Counted from the first letter of the stretch, positions 18,462-31,022 are shown. The stretch: 64,000 nt of DNA from Oceanisphaera pacifica (GCF_017498065.1 NZ_JAGDFX010000001.1:1-64000), one strand, 5' to 3'. Notes: a model not told the origin generated them from the letters alone. Made by a program: numbers and translations.

Positions 18462-18477
18462 ATATTGCTGTTGCTAA

Positions 18478-19812
<1,335 letters not shown>

Positions 19813-19912
19813 TTAAGTTATTAAAAACCGAGTCTATCAAATATTGACCACATTCGGAATACACTAATTAATCCATTGCAGATATCTATGCGTTTGGCTT
19901 TAAGCAGGCCAT

Positions 19913-19940
19913 AAAAAAGCCCGGCTTGCCGGGCTTTTTT
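19913..19940 (-). terminator. Rho-independent terminator after hflC
   Basis: Stem AAAAAAGCCCGGC (19913-19925) and GCCGGGCTTTTTT (19928-19940). A T-tract follows on the minus strand. It closes the long operon that runs from nnr down to hflC. Confidence 0.88.
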
Positions 19941-19953
19941 TAATATTTAGCTA

Positions 19954-20844
19954 TTACTGTGCTTGTCCTGATGGATCTTTCAGATAGCGGAAGAAGTCAC
20001 CTTCTGGCTTCACTATCATCAAGTCACCACCTTGCTCAAAGCTTTTACGGTAGGCTTCTAAGCTTCGAATAAAGCTAAAGAAGTCAGGATCGGCAGCATA
20101 AGCTTGGGCATAAATAGTCGCGGCTTGAGCATCACCTTCACCCCTTAGGGTACGTGAGTTACGCTGCGCATCTGCAATCATCACCGTTACTCGGCGATCG
20201 GCACCGGCTTTAATAATTTCAGCCTGTTCACGACCTTCTGATCTGTGCTCACGCGCCACTGCGGTTCGCTCGGCACGCATACGCTGGTAAATAGAATTAG
20301 ACACTTCGGTTGGCAAGTTAATTTGCTTAATTCGAACGTCTAACACTTTAATACCCAGCTCAGACGATGACTCTAACAGACCGCGCAACGCGCTTTCCAT
20401 AACATCACCTCGCTCACCCGAGACTATATCGCGAATGGTACGGCTACCAATTTCAGAACGCAGGCTGTTGTTAATACGACGGCGCAGCAGGTTTTCTGCT
20501 TGCAGACGATTACCGCCACCTGTGGCCAGATAATAAGTCGCAAAGTTATCGATACGCCATTTTACGTAGGAGTCGATAATTAAGTCTTTTTTCTCTGAAG
20601 TCACAAAGCGATCCACTTGATCGTCCAAAGTTTGCAAACGCGCATCTAACTTACGCACTTGGTCAATCATTGGAACCTTAAAGTGTAATCCTGGCTCATA
20701 AAGCGTGGGTAACTCTGTGCCTTGTTCACGTTTTACTTTACCAAATTGCAGCACTATGCCCCTCTCGCCTTCTACTACCACAAATACTGAGGAGTAAAGC
20801 GCGATAGCAACCAGGGCAACAATAACCAATAAACCTTTTTTCAT
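19954..20844 (-). CDS. hflC: FtsH protease modulator HflC
   Basis: A 296-residue band 7 (SPFH) protein anchored by an N-terminal membrane segment (about residues 4-25) with the bulk in the periplasm. With HflK it forms the large cage around the FtsH protease. FVVVEGERGIVLQFGKV and the later ERGDVMESALRGLL and YRKSFEQGGDLMIVKPEGDFFRYL segments are typical of HflC. It starts three bases after the hflK stop, showing tight coupling. Confidence 0.96.
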   Translation of the reverse strand: MKKGLLVIVALVAIALYSSVFVVVEGERGIVLQFGKVKREQGTELPTLYEPGLHFKVPMIDQVRKLDARLQTLDDQVDRFVTSEKKDLIIDSYVKWRIDNFATYYLATGGGNRLQAENLLRRRINNSLRSEIGSRTIRDIVSGERGDVMESALRGLLESSSELGIKVLDVRIKQINLPTEVSNSIYQRMRAERTAVAREHRSEGREQAEIIKAGADRRVTVMIADAQRNSRTLRGEGDAQAATIYAQAYAADPDFFSFIRSLEAYRKSFEQGGDLMIVKPEGDFFRYLKDPSGQAQ

Positions 20845-20847
20845 GGC

Positions 20848-22020
20848 TTAGTTTCTCCCTGTTGGACGAAGGGTGCCTTGTCCAGAACCAGTGCCTTGAC
20901 CGCTGTCTGAACCCGCTTGCTGTTGGATACCATTAATATAATCAGAGGTGATAATATTAGGATCTACCTTTTTCTCTCGCTTTGCATGCTGCTCTACCAG
21001 TTTATCTAGCGGCAAATACATCAGGTTATTACTGCCCTCTGGTGTATCCACCACCACTTTATTGACCTTGCTGTAGATCTCTTCCATGGTTTCTAAATAA
21101 ATACGCTGGCGCATTAGCTCAGGCTGCGCTTGGTACTGAGGTAATAGCTGGCGAAAACGCGCCACTTCACCTTCTGCACGCAAGGCAATTTGCTCTTTGT
21201 AACCTTCCGCTTCTTGCAGTAAACGCTTAGCCTGACCACGAGCCTTAGGCTCAATTTCACGGGCATAGGCTTCAGCTTCACGGATAAAGCGTTGCTCATC
21301 CTCTTGCGCCGCTATGGCATCATCAAACGCGTCTTTTACTTCTTCTGGCGGACGTGCTGGCAAGAAGTTTAAGTCTAATACCGCAAGGCCTAACTCATAA
21401 GGTTCAATGATTTCTTGCAATAACTCACGGGTTTCTTGGCGCACTCGCTCACGACCCACGGTTAATACATCATCCATGGTGCTGTGACCCACTACATAAC
21501 GCAGGGCACTGTCTAATGCTTGATGCAAACTATCGTCGGCATTGGTCACGTTAAACAGGTAATCACGCGGGTCCATCACGCGATACTGTACGTCCATTTC
21601 AACTCGCACCAAGTTTTCATCTTTGGTGAGCATAAAGCCCGATGCGGGTTGTGAACGCACTGACTCTACGTCGACCGGGAAAACCTGATCAACAAAGGTC
21701 GCTTTCCAGCTTAGGCCCGGATCTACAGTTTGGTAATAGTTACCAAAGCGCAAGACCACACCGCGCTGTGCCTCACCTATGGTGTAGAAGCCACTCACCA
21801 CCCACACGCCTAAGGCTATCACTAAGGCGACAATAACGCCGAAAGAACCTAAACCGCCTCCACCACCGGAGTCGGACCCACGGCGGCCAAACAAGCCGCC
21901 GACTTTATTACTCAGGTTACGAATTACCTGATCCAGATCTGGTGGACCCTGTTGCTTGCCACCGTTATTCCCCCAAGGGTCACGGTCTTTACCACCATTT
22001 CCAGGCTCATTCCAAGCCAT
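20848..22020 (-). CDS. hflK: FtsH protease modulator HflK
   Basis: A 390-residue partner of HflC. The N-terminal 55 residues are rich in Gly, Asn and Pro, a membrane segment covers about residues 59-80, and the SPFH domain follows (GEAQRGVVLRFGNYYQTVDPGL-like start). A long charged helical region (about 240-300) and a Gly/Gln-rich tail end the chain. GGAGAG precedes the ATG. It lies between hflX and hflC, as in E. coli. Confidence 0.96.
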   Translation of the reverse strand: MAWNEPGNGGKDRDPWGNNGGKQQGPPDLDQVIRNLSNKVGGLFGRRGSDSGGGGGLGSFGVIVALVIALGVWVVSGFYTIGEAQRGVVLRFGNYYQTVDPGLSWKATFVDQVFPVDVESVRSQPASGFMLTKDENLVRVEMDVQYRVMDPRDYLFNVTNADDSLHQALDSALRYVVGHSTMDDVLTVGRERVRQETRELLQEIIEPYELGLAVLDLNFLPARPPEEVKDAFDDAIAAQEDEQRFIREAEAYAREIEPKARGQAKRLLQEAEGYKEQIALRAEGEVARFRQLLPQYQAQPELMRQRIYLETMEEIYSKVNKVVVDTPEGSNNLMYLPLDKLVEQHAKREKKVDPNIITSDYINGIQQQAGSDSGQGTGSGQGTLRPTGRN

Positions 22021-22066
22021 TTGTCTCTCCGTCTTTCTGGTTTATAAAAGTAACTTTACCAAGCAA

Positions 22067-23353
22067 TCACTCGCTTATAAAGCGCTCTAACGGCTCATCT
22101 TCTTGTTTAAGCAAGCGTTGCCAGTCAGCTTGTTGCAGTCGAATATCAAGTACAAACTCGCCCTTCTCGCCAAACGACTCTCTCACCACTCCTTTCATGG
22201 CATAAAGCCGACTACGAAGCTTTGATGCCGATGCGGGTAATATTAGCTGATAATTGACCAGTACCCCCGCCAGTAGCTGGTTAAGAACATCAAGTAATTC
22301 ACTTGTGCCCCATGCTTGTTGTGCCGATAGCCACACCGCTCGCGGCTGGCCTTCGTCATCAAACTCGACTCGCGTGCTGGACTTCTCCAACTTATCGATT
22401 TTATTAAATACCATAAGAACAGGTACCTCATCGGCACCTATTTGTGCGAGTACCGAGTCAACCTCTTCCATATTCTCACGCATTTGCTCATCAGCGCAAT
22501 CTACGACATGCAATAATAAATCAGCATCACGGGTTTCTTGCAGCGTGGCCTTAAAGGCGGCAATCAGCTCGTGAGGCAAATGCCGCACAAAGCCAACCGT
22601 ATCAGCCAAAATAACTGCACCGGCATCAGGCAGTTCTAACTTGCGCAATGTCGGATCCAAGGTGGCAAACAACTGATCAGCGGCATAAACATCAGCCCCA
22701 GTAAGTTGATTAAATAAGGTAGATTTCCCCGCGTTGGTATATCCCACCAATGATACGGTTGGCAGTTCGTTGCGCTTTCGTGAACGGCGACTTTGCTCAC
22801 GCTGGCTCGCCACCTTAGCTAATCGCTTTTGAATATGACGTATACGCTCTCGCAATAAACGCCTATCTGTTTCTAACTGCATTTCACCGGGGCCACGTAA
22901 GCCAATGCCACCTTTTTGCCGGCCAAGCTCAGTGCGCCCGCCCACTAAACGGGTTGATAAGTGGCGAAGTTGTGCTAATTCAACTTGTAACTTACCTTCG
23001 TGGGTACGCGCACGTTGGGCGAATATATCTAAAATAAGCCCCGTTCTGTCTAATACCCGACAGTGTATTTCTCGCTCTAGGTTACGCTCTTGAGACGGCT
23101 TTAAGCTGTGATTAAAAATGACCACATCAACATTGTGCATTTGCACTAAGCTTGCCAGCTCATCAACCTTACCAGTACCAATAAAAAACTTAGCATGAGG
23201 AGAAGATAAACTGCCCGTCAGTACGGTGCGGCTGGGTACGCCCGCTGACTCCGTTAACAGCTTCAGCTCTTCGAGATCTTCTCGTTCATGATCGCTTGAA
23301 AAGTCAATATGAACCAAAATAGCAGATTCAACTACTTCATCACTGTCAAACAA
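22067..23353 (-). CDS. hflX: Ribosome-associated GTPase HflX
   Basis: A 428-residue GTPase that splits stalled 70S ribosomes in enterics. The N-terminal HflX domain ends with the glycine-rich GGIGLRGPGE motif near residue 148. The P-loop is GYTNAGKS at 204-211, with DTVGF and NKID as G3 and G4. The start codon is TTG: it aligns with the E. coli N-terminus (MFD), and GAGGAG sits five bases upstream. The gene follows hfq in the conserved miaA-hfq-hflX-hflKC order. Confidence 0.96.
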   Translation of the reverse strand: MFDSDEVVESAILVHIDFSSDHEREDLEELKLLTESAGVPSRTVLTGSLSSPHAKFFIGTGKVDELASLVQMHNVDVVIFNHSLKPSQERNLEREIHCRVLDRTGLILDIFAQRARTHEGKLQVELAQLRHLSTRLVGGRTELGRQKGGIGLRGPGEMQLETDRRLLRERIRHIQKRLAKVASQREQSRRSRKRNELPTVSLVGYTNAGKSTLFNQLTGADVYAADQLFATLDPTLRKLELPDAGAVILADTVGFVRHLPHELIAAFKATLQETRDADLLLHVVDCADEQMRENMEEVDSVLAQIGADEVPVLMVFNKIDKLEKSSTRVEFDDEGQPRAVWLSAQQAWGTSELLDVLNQLLAGVLVNYQLILPASASKLRSRLYAMKGVVRESFGEKGEFVLDIRLQQADWQRLLKQEDEPLERFISE

Positions 23354-23428
23354 AGTCGCTCCTCAACGTGGGTAATACGTCCATTGCTACATGGCAGTGC
23401 AAACACCAAATATGATAATAAGTCACCC

Positions 23429-23695
23429 TTAGTCTTGTTCCTGCTCTGGGTTGTCTTGCTCTTGGGAAGAAGGTGACCAAGCCGCATTATGAACAGGACG
23501 CCCAGGCACGACTGTTGAAATAGCGTGCTTATAGACCATTTGACTCACGGTATTTTTTAACAATATAACAAATTGGTCAAATGACTCTATTTGCCCTTGT
23601 AACTTAATGCCATTAACTAGGTAAATAGAAACAGGCACCCGCTCTCGTCGTAACGCATTTAAAAATGGATCCTGTAGTGATTGTCCTTTGGCCAT
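23429..23695 (-). CDS. hfq: RNA chaperone Hfq
   Basis: An 88-residue Sm-like protein that pairs small RNAs with target mRNAs as a hexameric ring. The Sm1 and Sm2 motifs are clear: [36 protein letters not shown] and [11 protein letters not shown]. The C-terminal tail is short and acidic ([11 protein letters not shown]), shorter than the E. coli tail. AAGGA precedes the ATG. It lies between miaA and hflX. Confidence 0.98.
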   Translation of the reverse strand: MAKGQSLQDPFLNALRRERVPVSIYLVNGIKLQGQIESFDQFVILLKNTVSQMVYKHAISTVVPGRPVHNAAWSPSSQEQDNPEQEQD

Positions 23696-23747
23696 GTCAT
23701 TATCCTTATTGTTGTCATTATAAGTTTATTATTGTTGTTATTCTTGC

Positions 23748-24686
23748 TCATTCGTCATGGTGAACACCCTTGATCTGTGCCAGCACATCCTCAACCAAAT
23801 GGGGACTATGGGTGTCTAACCAGCGCACATCTGGCCAGCTTCTTAGCCAAGTCAGTTGTCTTTTAGCCAATTGGCGCGTGGCCGCACAGGCTTGGGCAAC
23901 CATATCATCATAGCTGACCTCGCCACTAAGATAATCCCACATTTGGCGATAGCCTACGCAACGAATAGCAGGTAAATCTGGGTGGAGATCACCCCGCTCG
24001 TATAAAGCTCGCACCTCTTGTTCAAAGCCTTGTTCTAACATTATGCGAAAACGCGCAGCAATGCGTTGGTGTAACTCGGCCCGTTCATTAGGGGCAATAG
24101 CGAACTGTAACACTTTGTAAGGTAAAGGATCACCCTTACGCTGGGTTAATTCTGTTAGCGTCTTACCCGAAATACGAAACACCTCAAGCGCCCGTGACAG
24201 TCGCTGTGGGTCATTAGGATGAATGCGCGCGGCTGCCACAGGGTCAATATCCGCTAATTGCTGGTGTAGTGTCTCCCAGCCTAACTGTGCTGCTTCTTGC
24301 TCAATTTGTGCCCGAATGGTGGCATCTGCACTGGGCAGTGGCGATAAACCTTCTAATAATGCCTTAAAATACAGCATGGTTCCGCCAACCAGCAGCGGAA
24401 TACGCCCAGCCGCCGTTGCGTTAGCCATGGCTGCCAATGCGTCTTTTCTAAAATCTGCTGCAGAATAAGCTTGGCTTGGGTCTAATAAATCAATTAACTG
24501 ATGAGGAGCAACGGCCTGTTCAGCCGCACTGGGTTTGGCTGTACCTATATCCATGCCTTTATAGACAAGGGCAGAGTCAACGCTAATTAGCTCGCAAGGC
24601 AAAGCTTGGCATAATTCCAACGCCAAGCCCGTTTTTCCGGACGCTGTTGGCCCCATTAAAAATATTGCTAGGGGTTTAGTCCCCAT
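23748..24686 (-). CDS. miaA: tRNA dimethylallyltransferase MiaA
   Basis: A 312-residue enzyme that adds a dimethylallyl group to A37 of tRNAs reading UNN codons. The P-loop is GPTASGKT at residues 12-19, followed by [16 protein letters not shown], the AxxxRxxRPLE-like [12 protein letters not shown] and [11 protein letters not shown] motifs. Its start overlaps the mutL end by 11 bases, so mutL and miaA are translationally linked. The chain is close to the E. coli length (316). Confidence 0.97.
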   Translation of the reverse strand: MGTKPLAIFLMGPTASGKTGLALELCQALPCELISVDSALVYKGMDIGTAKPSAAEQAVAPHQLIDLLDPSQAYSAADFRKDALAAMANATAAGRIPLLVGGTMLYFKALLEGLSPLPSADATIRAQIEQEAAQLGWETLHQQLADIDPVAAARIHPNDPQRLSRALEVFRISGKTLTELTQRKGDPLPYKVLQFAIAPNERAELHQRIAARFRIMLEQGFEQEVRALYERGDLHPDLPAIRCVGYRQMWDYLSGEVSYDDMVAQACAATRQLAKRQLTWLRSWPDVRWLDTHSPHLVEDVLAQIKGVHHDE

Positions 24687-26562
24687 GTATCCACCTATCT
24701 AATTGTTGTTCTAGCGCCAGCGGCTGTAAAAAAGGCAAGTTATCGGCTTGCCTCGCCTCTGATTCAGACGAATTAGAGCCATTCGCAGCCAATACTGGCT
24801 GTAGCTCTTGCCATAACTCAGCGGCTTGTTTTAGGGTCCAATTAGTTCGCGTCGTGTGGTCCTGAGCCGTTAACCATTGGCATAAATCAGCCGCTGTCGG
24901 GCTTTGCTTAAGCTGGTTTAATAACAGCGGAAATATACTCGCTAAATCTGCATGGCGCAGTGGTTGGGGTACCCGTGTTAAAATAATGGTGCCGTTAGGA
25001 CCACTTTTCAACTCTAACCCCAACTGTTGCAACTGCGCTTGATGATCATCCAGCGCTTGATGCAGCTCAGCGGCTAAGTTCACTCGAATGGGTAACAATA
25101 AAGGCTGCGGCGTAAGACCTTGCTCATATACTGCTAGTAGCGCTAAACCGTCGGCATAGGCCTGTGCCCGATTGAGCTCACACAACCAAAGTTGCTCTTG
25201 ATACCAGATCACGGCCGCCTTATTTTTTACCAATTGTAATACTTGGCCCCCTGGCAGGTTTAATGCCGCATCTGCCACAGCATTAACCGCCTCATTCACG
25301 CCACCCACCTCATTATGAGTTTGGGCACCTTCCGCGGCCACAGTGGTTAATAAGCGATCAATACCCTGCCATTCGCCACGGCTTATATGACTCGGTGCCA
25401 TTTCTCGCGCCGCTAAACCATACCCGTGGCTAGGCGCTTGGTAATGTAGGTCACTTGGTGCGCGTTGATTCTGTTGTGAAGTCGCCTCTTGAGCAGTATC
25501 CGATATCTGAGAGCTGGACGATGCGCCCCTTGGTGCGACGACACTGGGCTCAGCCGGTGCTGTGGGTGCTTGCTCTAATGCTTGGGCGAGCACTTGGTAA
25601 ATAAAGTCATGCACCAAACGCGATTGATGAAATCGCACCTCATGCTTAGCCGGGTGCACATTTACATCGACCTCAGTGGCATCTAACTCAAAATACAGCA
25701 CAAAGGCCCCATGCGTGTCAGGGGGCAGCTGCTCACCATAAGCTTGACGTATTGCATGATTAAGCAATTTATCGCGCATCATGCGTCCGTTCACATAGGT
25801 GTACTGCACATCATTTTGCGCACGCGCCGCACTCGGCGGCGCCAACCAGCCCCATAGCCGAAAGCCATGGTGCTCGCAGTCTATTTTTAGCGCCGATTGA
25901 ATAAAAGCAGGGCCACACACCGCAGCCACCCGTTTATCTTGCTGAGAAGGCAAATTACCAGCCCGATATTGGCGCACTTGTTTGCCGTTATGTCGCAGCA
26001 TAATGTCAACATCAAAACGGCTTAAGCCAATGCGGCGTATCACTTCATCAATATGACCAAACTCAGTTTTTTCGGTGCGCATAAACTTGCGCCGAGCGGG
26101 GGTATTAAAAAATAAGTCACGCACTTCAATGGTAGCCCCCTTAGGGTGAGAGGCAGGCATGACCTTTACCTCCATGTCTCGCCCCTCGGCCATGGCTTGC
26201 CAGGCTTCACTTTGCTCAGGCGTTTTAGCGGTTAATGTTAGGCGCGCCACCGAGCTAATAGAGGCTAAAGCTTCGCCCCGAAAACCCAAGCTCATAATGC
26301 GCTCTAAATCTTCTAGCGTGCTCACCTTAGAGGTAGCATGCCGCGACAGCGCCAGCGCTAATTCATCTTTACCAATGCCACTGCCGTTATCTCGAATACG
26401 GATAAGCTTAGCGCCGCCTTTTTCGATATCAATATCAATACGCGTGGCCCCTGCGTCTAAGCTATTTTCTATCAGCTCTTTAACGACAGAGGCAGGTCGC
26501 TCGACCACTTCGCCGGCGGCAATTTGGTTTGCCAAACGGGCCGGCAAAATCTGAATTGCCAT
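24676..26562 (-). CDS. mutL: DNA mismatch repair protein MutL
   Basis: A 628-residue MutL. The N-terminal GHKL ATPase shows [12 protein letters not shown] with the catalytic Glu at residue 29, RDNGSGI at 57-63 and [10 protein letters not shown] at 93-102. A poorly conserved linker rich in Ala and Gln follows, then the C-terminal dimerisation domain. No DQHAxxER endonuclease motif is apparent, as expected where MutH makes the nick. The start was moved 15 codons downstream to [10 protein letters not shown], preceded by a strong AAGGAG; amiB ends two bases upstream. Confidence 0.96.
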   Translation of the reverse strand: MAIQILPARLANQIAAGEVVERPASVVKELIENSLDAGATRIDIDIEKGGAKLIRIRDNGSGIGKDELALALSRHATSKVSTLEDLERIMSLGFRGEALASISSVARLTLTAKTPEQSEAWQAMAEGRDMEVKVMPASHPKGATIEVRDLFFNTPARRKFMRTEKTEFGHIDEVIRRIGLSRFDVDIMLRHNGKQVRQYRAGNLPSQQDKRVAAVCGPAFIQSALKIDCEHHGFRLWGWLAPPSAARAQNDVQYTYVNGRMMRDKLLNHAIRQAYGEQLPPDTHGAFVLYFELDATEVDVNVHPAKHEVRFHQSRLVHDFIYQVLAQALEQAPTAPAEPSVVAPRGASSSSQISDTAQEATSQQNQRAPSDLHYQAPSHGYGLAAREMAPSHISRGEWQGIDRLLTTVAAEGAQTHNEVGGVNEAVNAVADAALNLPGGQVLQLVKNKAAVIWYQEQLWLCELNRAQAYADGLALLAVYEQGLTPQPLLLPIRVNLAAELHQALDDHQAQLQQLGLELKSGPNGTIILTRVPQPLRHADLASIFPLLLNQLKQSPTAADLCQWLTAQDHTTRTNWTLKQAAELWQELQPVLAANGSNSSESEARQADNLPFLQPLALEQQLDRWIHGD

Positions 26563-26563
26563 A

Positions 26564-27877
26564 TCAGCTCCTTGGAATATCCAGCACTTGGCCGATACGC
26601 ACCACATCGCTTTTTAAACTGTTATGCCCTTTTAGTTGGGTCACGCTTACCCCGTAACGTTTTGCAATTAAGGATAAACTTTCACCAGTACGCACAGTGT
26701 GCTTTTGGGGCTTGCCCGCGGCTTTATTCGCCATCATGGTGCCACTAGGTGGGTTTTGGCGGTAATAGGACTTAACACCATCAAACACCGCCTGCGCCAC
26801 TTTTTGTTGGTGCGATGCCGTTAACAACAGCCGCTCTTCTTGTGGGTTAGAAATAAAACCAGCTTCAATAAGTAGCGAGGGAATATCCGGCGATTTTAAT
26901 ACCGCAAGGCTGGCATGTGCAGGCTTGCTTTTATGCAAACGCACGACTTTGCTCATGGCAGACAAAATATGCTCACTAATGGCATAGCTATCGGCACGTG
27001 ATTTATCCATGGATAAATCAAGAAAGGTACGGGTTAAATAAGGGTTACCGTCCGTTTGGGAGATCACTTCTCCCACACCACCAAGTAGCTCTGATTGGCG
27101 CTCTTGTTTTTCTAGCCAGCCCGCCATCTCACGGTTAGCACGGTTAGAAGACAATACCCAAACCGAGGCACCACGCGGGCCTCTATTGGCCACACTGTCG
27201 GCGTGAATAGACAATAATAAGTCGGCGCGGCCCTTACGAGCAATTTCTGAACGTTTATTCAAATTCACATAATAATCGCCAGTTCGGGTCATAACAGCAC
27301 GCATACCCGGCTCTTTATTAATCAGCGCGGCAAGACGGCGAGAAATAGCCAAAGTCACGTGTTTTTCATGATTTTTTTTCGGGCCTACTGCGCCAGGATC
27401 TTCCCCCCCATGTCCTGCATCAATGGCAATTACTACCTCTCTTTGTCCCATGGGTGCGGGTTTACGTACAATAGGCTTACGTTGAAGATTAGAGTCGCTG
27501 TAAGGCAGGTCAATCACTAAACGATGGCCATAATCCCCCGCAGGAGATAAGGGAAATACCACAGGTTTAACGCTGTCTTTAAGTTCAAATACCAATCGGT
27601 AACTACTGGCCGTAGGGGGGGTACTGTTACGCACCTTAGTAATGAGTTCACTGGTGTTTTTAATAGCAGAAAACTTCACTCTATTTTTCGTTTGACGCAA
27701 GTCCACCACTAACCGATGGGGATCACTAAGCATAAAATACTCATGATCAGGGGCAGAGCTCATATCAAGTACAATGCGCGTGGTGTCTGGCGAGGGCCAA
27801 ACTCGAATGCTTTCTAACTGATTAGCCCAGGCTGATACGCTGAACCAAAAACAGAAAAATATCAGTATCGCCTTCAC
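26564..27877 (-). CDS. amiB: N-acetylmuramoyl-L-alanine amidase AmiB
   Basis: A 437-residue periplasmic zinc amidase that cleaves septal peptidoglycan cross-strands during cell separation. A signal peptide (residues 1-18, ending SAWA) is followed by an AMIN domain (about 20-130). The amidase_3 catalytic domain (about 148-370) shows [23 protein letters not shown] and [13 protein letters not shown], with the zinc His and catalytic Glu. A single C-terminal LysM repeat covers about 392-435. The start overlaps tsaE by four bases. Confidence 0.96.
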   Translation of the reverse strand: MKAILIFFCFWFSVSAWANQLESIRVWPSPDTTRIVLDMSSAPDHEYFMLSDPHRLVVDLRQTKNRVKFSAIKNTSELITKVRNSTPPTASSYRLVFELKDSVKPVVFPLSPAGDYGHRLVIDLPYSDSNLQRKPIVRKPAPMGQREVVIAIDAGHGGEDPGAVGPKKNHEKHVTLAISRRLAALINKEPGMRAVMTRTGDYYVNLNKRSEIARKGRADLLLSIHADSVANRGPRGASVWVLSSNRANREMAGWLEKQERQSELLGGVGEVISQTDGNPYLTRTFLDLSMDKSRADSYAISEHILSAMSKVVRLHKSKPAHASLAVLKSPDIPSLLIEAGFISNPQEERLLLTASHQQKVAQAVFDGVKSYYRQNPPSGTMMANKAAGKPQKHTVRTGESLSLIAKRYGVSVTQLKGHNSLKSDVVRIGQVLDIPRS

Positions 27878-28350
27878 GTGGTGAGTTTCTCCAATAGTGC
27901 AACCCCAACTGGGGTGTTCGCTTCAATCAACGCCAGTCGCTGCACGCCATCATAGTGTAATTTAATGTTCATATCTGGCGCAGGTAGCATACCTTGGCCA
28001 CGCTCAGGCCACTCGACTAGACAAAGGCTGTCTGGGGTAAAATAATCACGAATCCCCATATATTCCAATTCTTCAGGATCAGCCAAGCGATATAAATCAA
28101 AGTGATACACCTGCCATCCCCCTACTTGGTAGGGTTCAACCAAGGTATAAGTGGGGCTTTTTACATTGCCTTTATGCCCAAGCCCTTGCACTATACCGCG
28201 GCTAAGAGTGGTTTTACCCGCTCCTAAATTGCCATGGAGATAAATCACTGTGGCGGCACACAAAGACTGCGCCAGCTTATTACCCAGCGCCAGCGATTGC
28301 TGTTCATCAGCGAGAGTAAGTTGTAAAGAGTCTGTGGTCATAGTCATCAT
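27874..28350 (-). CDS. tsaE: tRNA threonylcarbamoyladenosine biosynthesis ATPase TsaE
   Basis: A 158-residue P-loop ATPase that works with TsaB, TsaD and TsaC to make t6A37 in tRNAs. The Walker A is GNLGAGKTT at residues 40-48, with [10 protein letters not shown] and HFDLYRL typical of the family, and CLVEWPERG near the end. Three ATG codons lie within the first five codons; I kept the first. The gene overlaps the nnr end by 44 bases and the amiB start by four. Confidence 0.95.
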   Translation of the reverse strand: MMTMTTDSLQLTLADEQQSLALGNKLAQSLCAATVIYLHGNLGAGKTTLSRGIVQGLGHKGNVKSPTYTLVEPYQVGGWQVYHFDLYRLADPEELEYMGIRDYFTPDSLCLVEWPERGQGMLPAPDMNIKLHYDGVQRLALIEANTPVGVALLEKLTT

Positions 28351-29851
28351 CTTGATTGATTAGGCTTCTAAGTTGAGGCAATAAGTCTGATGCCAACAAT
28401 CCCCGCATGCCTTGCTGGGTTGCGGCCATATCGCCTGCTAAAGCGTGTAAGCACACCGCCAATGAAGCGGCATTAAAAGTGGTGAGGCCCTGAGCCAAGA
28501 AAGTCCTAATTATACCAGATAACAAATCTCCCATCCCACCCGATGCCATACCAGAATTACCATAATGGCATAATCTGACATTGTGCTCATCTGCGATTAA
28601 GCTACCTGCCCCCTTTAATACCACCACAGCACCATATTGCTGCTGAATGGCTTGTACGGCCGCTAGCCTATCTGCCTCAATATCACTGACCTTACATTGC
28701 AACAGCGTCGCAGCCTCCCCAGAATGAGGCGTTAGCACCCAAGTTTTTTGTGCCGGCAGTGACCCACCTCGTTTGGCCAGCCACCATAAAGCATCCGCAT
28801 CAATCACCATGGGTTGATTACTGGCAATAGCGTCATTAAACAGTGCTTGAGACCAGGAATCACGTCCCAAGCCAGGCCCCAGTACCAGCGCACCGGCCCA
28901 TTGCCAATCTTCAAAATCAGGAAAGGCTGCTGTCATCAGCTCAGGCCTTACCATATTCAATAAATGTGCATGGCTATTATGACTCACTAGGCGCACCAAA
29001 CCACTCCCACAGCGTAATGCGGCTTCGCCTGTTAACCGAATGGCGCCGCTCATGCCTTGATGACCACCAGCAACTAATACTCTCCCCACTTCACCTTTAT
29101 GGGCGCCAGTGCGCCTAACTGGCAGGAGTTCTCGTTGTTGCTGCCAATGCATCACATTTGCTATTGGTGCCTGCCCCACTTCATCCTTAAACAAAGACTG
29201 CATGCCTAAATCAGCCAAAAACACTTTACCAGTTACATCCGGACCACGTGCTGTTAACAAGCCAATTTTTAATCCAATCACACACAGCGTCTGAGCTGCG
29301 GTTACCGCCTCGGTCAATATCTGACCGGTATCAGCACACAAGCCCGACGGTAAGTCGACTGCCAGTACCGGCGCCGAGTGTTGATTGATGGCACGAATGT
29401 GTCGCGCAGCGTCGGCGCTTAATGGACCTACTAAGCCGGTACCTAACAAAGCATCAATGATAAGACTCGCAGATGCTTGCACTGTATCGAGTTGGCTAAT
29501 GGTACCGCCTTGTGCACAATATTGATCCCGCGCTTTGGCCGCATCACCCGTTAAACGCTGCGCGTCTCCTGCCTGTATCAGATGCACCTCTATACCGGCT
29601 TCTATTGCTAGTCGCGCAACCACATACCCGTCACCGGCATTATTACCGCTTCCCGTAACAATCCACCAGCAACGAGCTTGAGGCCAGTTAGCGCTTGCAT
29701 GCTCAAACACCGCTTGACCAGCAAGCGTCATTAATTCAAATAAGCTAATGCCTGCTCGCTTGGCTGCACGACGCTCGCCCATTCGTATCTGCTCTGAAGA
29801 CCACAAGCATTGTGTTAGACTATGGGATTTTTCTAGACTGATAATTTCCAT
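28307..29851 (-). CDS. nnr: Bifunctional NAD(P)H-hydrate epimerase and ADP-dependent dehydratase
   Basis: A 514-residue fusion that repairs hydrated NAD(P)H. The N-terminal epimerase half carries [15 protein letters not shown]. The C-terminal kinase-like dehydratase half carries [24 protein letters not shown] and the [15 protein letters not shown] signature. The start chosen (29851) gives a length close to E. coli Nnr (515) and has GGGAG six bases upstream. This ATG shares two bases with the divergent queG ATG. It heads the minus-strand run nnr-tsaE-amiB-mutL-miaA-hfq-hflX-hflK-hflC. Confidence 0.95.
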   Translation of the reverse strand: MEIISLEKSHSLTQCLWSSEQIRMGERRAAKRAGISLFELMTLAGQAVFEHASANWPQARCWWIVTGSGNNAGDGYVVARLAIEAGIEVHLIQAGDAQRLTGDAAKARDQYCAQGGTISQLDTVQASASLIIDALLGTGLVGPLSADAARHIRAINQHSAPVLAVDLPSGLCADTGQILTEAVTAAQTLCVIGLKIGLLTARGPDVTGKVFLADLGMQSLFKDEVGQAPIANVMHWQQQRELLPVRRTGAHKGEVGRVLVAGGHQGMSGAIRLTGEAALRCGSGLVRLVSHNSHAHLLNMVRPELMTAAFPDFEDWQWAGALVLGPGLGRDSWSQALFNDAIASNQPMVIDADALWWLAKRGGSLPAQKTWVLTPHSGEAATLLQCKVSDIEADRLAAVQAIQQQYGAVVVLKGAGSLIADEHNVRLCHYGNSGMASGGMGDLLSGIIRTFLAQGLTTFNAASLAVCLHALAGDMAATQQGMRGLLASDLLPQLRSLINQDDDYDHRLFTTYSR

Positions 29852-31022
29852 GACAGCTCCCAATTTTGAGTCTTTAGCCCACGATATCAAGCTCTGGGCA
29901 GCAGAGCTAGGCTTTAACCAGGTGGGTATTACCGATACCGATTTAACTGCACATGAGCCCTTATTAGCCAACTGGATTAAGCAAGGTTACCACGGTGATA
30001 TGGACTATATGGCTCGTCATGGCATGATGCGTGCTCGTCCTCATGAGCTATTACCCGGTACCTTGCGGGTAATTTCGGTACGCATGAACTACCTACCCGA
30101 GCAGGCCGCCATTGCCAGTGTGCTCAGCCAGCCAAATTTAGGCTATATCAGTCGTTATGCGCTAGGGCGTGACTATCATAAGCTAATGCGCCAACGCTTA
30201 AAAAAGCTCTCAGATCGCATTATGCAAAGTGCCCAACACTTGGTGGCTCGCCCCTTTGTTGACTCTGCCCCCGTATTAGAGCGCCCACTGGCAGTGAAAG
30301 CGGGACTGGGCTGGCAAGGTAAGCACTCACTACTTATTAACCATAAGCAGGGCTCATTTTTCTTTTTAGGCGAGTTACTGGTGAACTTACCGCTCCCCAT
30401 CGACCAAGCCATCACAGAAGAAGGCTGCGGTAAGTGTGTGGCTTGCATCACCGCCTGCCCTACAGGCGCCATTGTTGAGCCCTATGTGGTGGATGCCCGG
30501 CGCTGTATTTCCTACCTCACTATAGAGCAAGACGGCCCTATTCCGCTTGAGCTGCGCCCATTAATGGGCAATCGCATTTACGGTTGTGATGACTGTCAGC
30601 TAATTTGCCCATGGAATAAGTTTGCTAATGCCAGCCAAGAGCCCGACTTTATGGCCCGCGATAACCTTCATGCTCCCGAGTTGTTGGCCTTGTTTGCTTG
30701 GAGCGAGCCACACTTTTTAAAACAAACCGAAGGTAGCCCTATTCGTCGTATTGGATATCGTCGCTGGCAGCGTAACTTAGCCGTTGCCCTTGGCAACGCC
30801 CCCACCAGCCCGGCCATTATATTGGCTCTTCAACAGCAATGTGAGCAAGCCAAAACCAAAGAGAAAGTGATAGATGAGATGGTACTCGAACATATTGAGT
30901 GGGCATTAGCGCAACAGCAACAAGGGCTTGCCAATATAGGCCGCAAAACCGAGCGTTTAATTCGGGCCGTAGATAAAGGCATGCCCAACCATGCACGCTT
31001 TATGGCAGCAGATAACACATAA
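29850..31022 (+). CDS. queG: Epoxyqueuosine reductase QueG
   Basis: A 390-residue cobalamin- and iron-sulfur-dependent enzyme that makes queuosine from epoxyqueuosine in tRNA. Two [4Fe-4S] motifs are visible: CGKCVACITACPTGAI and CDDCQLICPWN. RYALGRDYHKLMRQRLK and the FVDSAPVLERPLA motif are also characteristic. The start was moved 34 codons downstream of the longest frame to [14 protein letters not shown], which aligns with E. coli. No clear Shine-Dalgarno precedes it, because the upstream bases are also the first codons of nnr. Confidence 0.95.
   Translation: MTAPNFESLAHDIKLWAAELGFNQVGITDTDLTAHEPLLANWIKQGYHGDMDYMARHGMMRARPHELLPGTLRVISVRMNYLPEQAAIASVLSQPNLGYISRYALGRDYHKLMRQRLKKLSDRIMQSAQHLVARPFVDSAPVLERPLAVKAGLGWQGKHSLLINHKQGSFFFLGELLVNLPLPIDQAITEEGCGKCVACITACPTGAIVEPYVVDARRCISYLTIEQDGPIPLELRPLMGNRIYGCDDCQLICPWNKFANASQEPDFMARDNLHAPELLALFAWSEPHFLKQTEGSPIRRIGYRRWQRNLAVALGNAPTSPAIILALQQQCEQAKTKEKVIDEMVLEHIEWALAQQQQGLANIGRKTERLIRAVDKGMPNHARFMAADNT

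Larger units (their letters stand above)
17887..18477. other. Repeat-rich region between convergent ispB and purA
   Basis: About 590 bp without a credible gene. It starts with two imperfect hairpins, the second (AAACTCCAA ... TTTGGGGTTTATTTTTT, about 17944-17981) a plausible ispB terminator. Then come the 153-bp repeat (18019-18171) overlapping the 138-bp element (18138-18275), a GTACAGC-type palindrome (about 18345-18380), a solo TGGATTGCC repeat (18388-18421) and the purA terminator. Confidence 0.75.

Noticed and set aside
22254-22574. Open frames antisense to hflX
   Set aside because: Shadow frames of the GTPase-coding region with Ser-rich translation.
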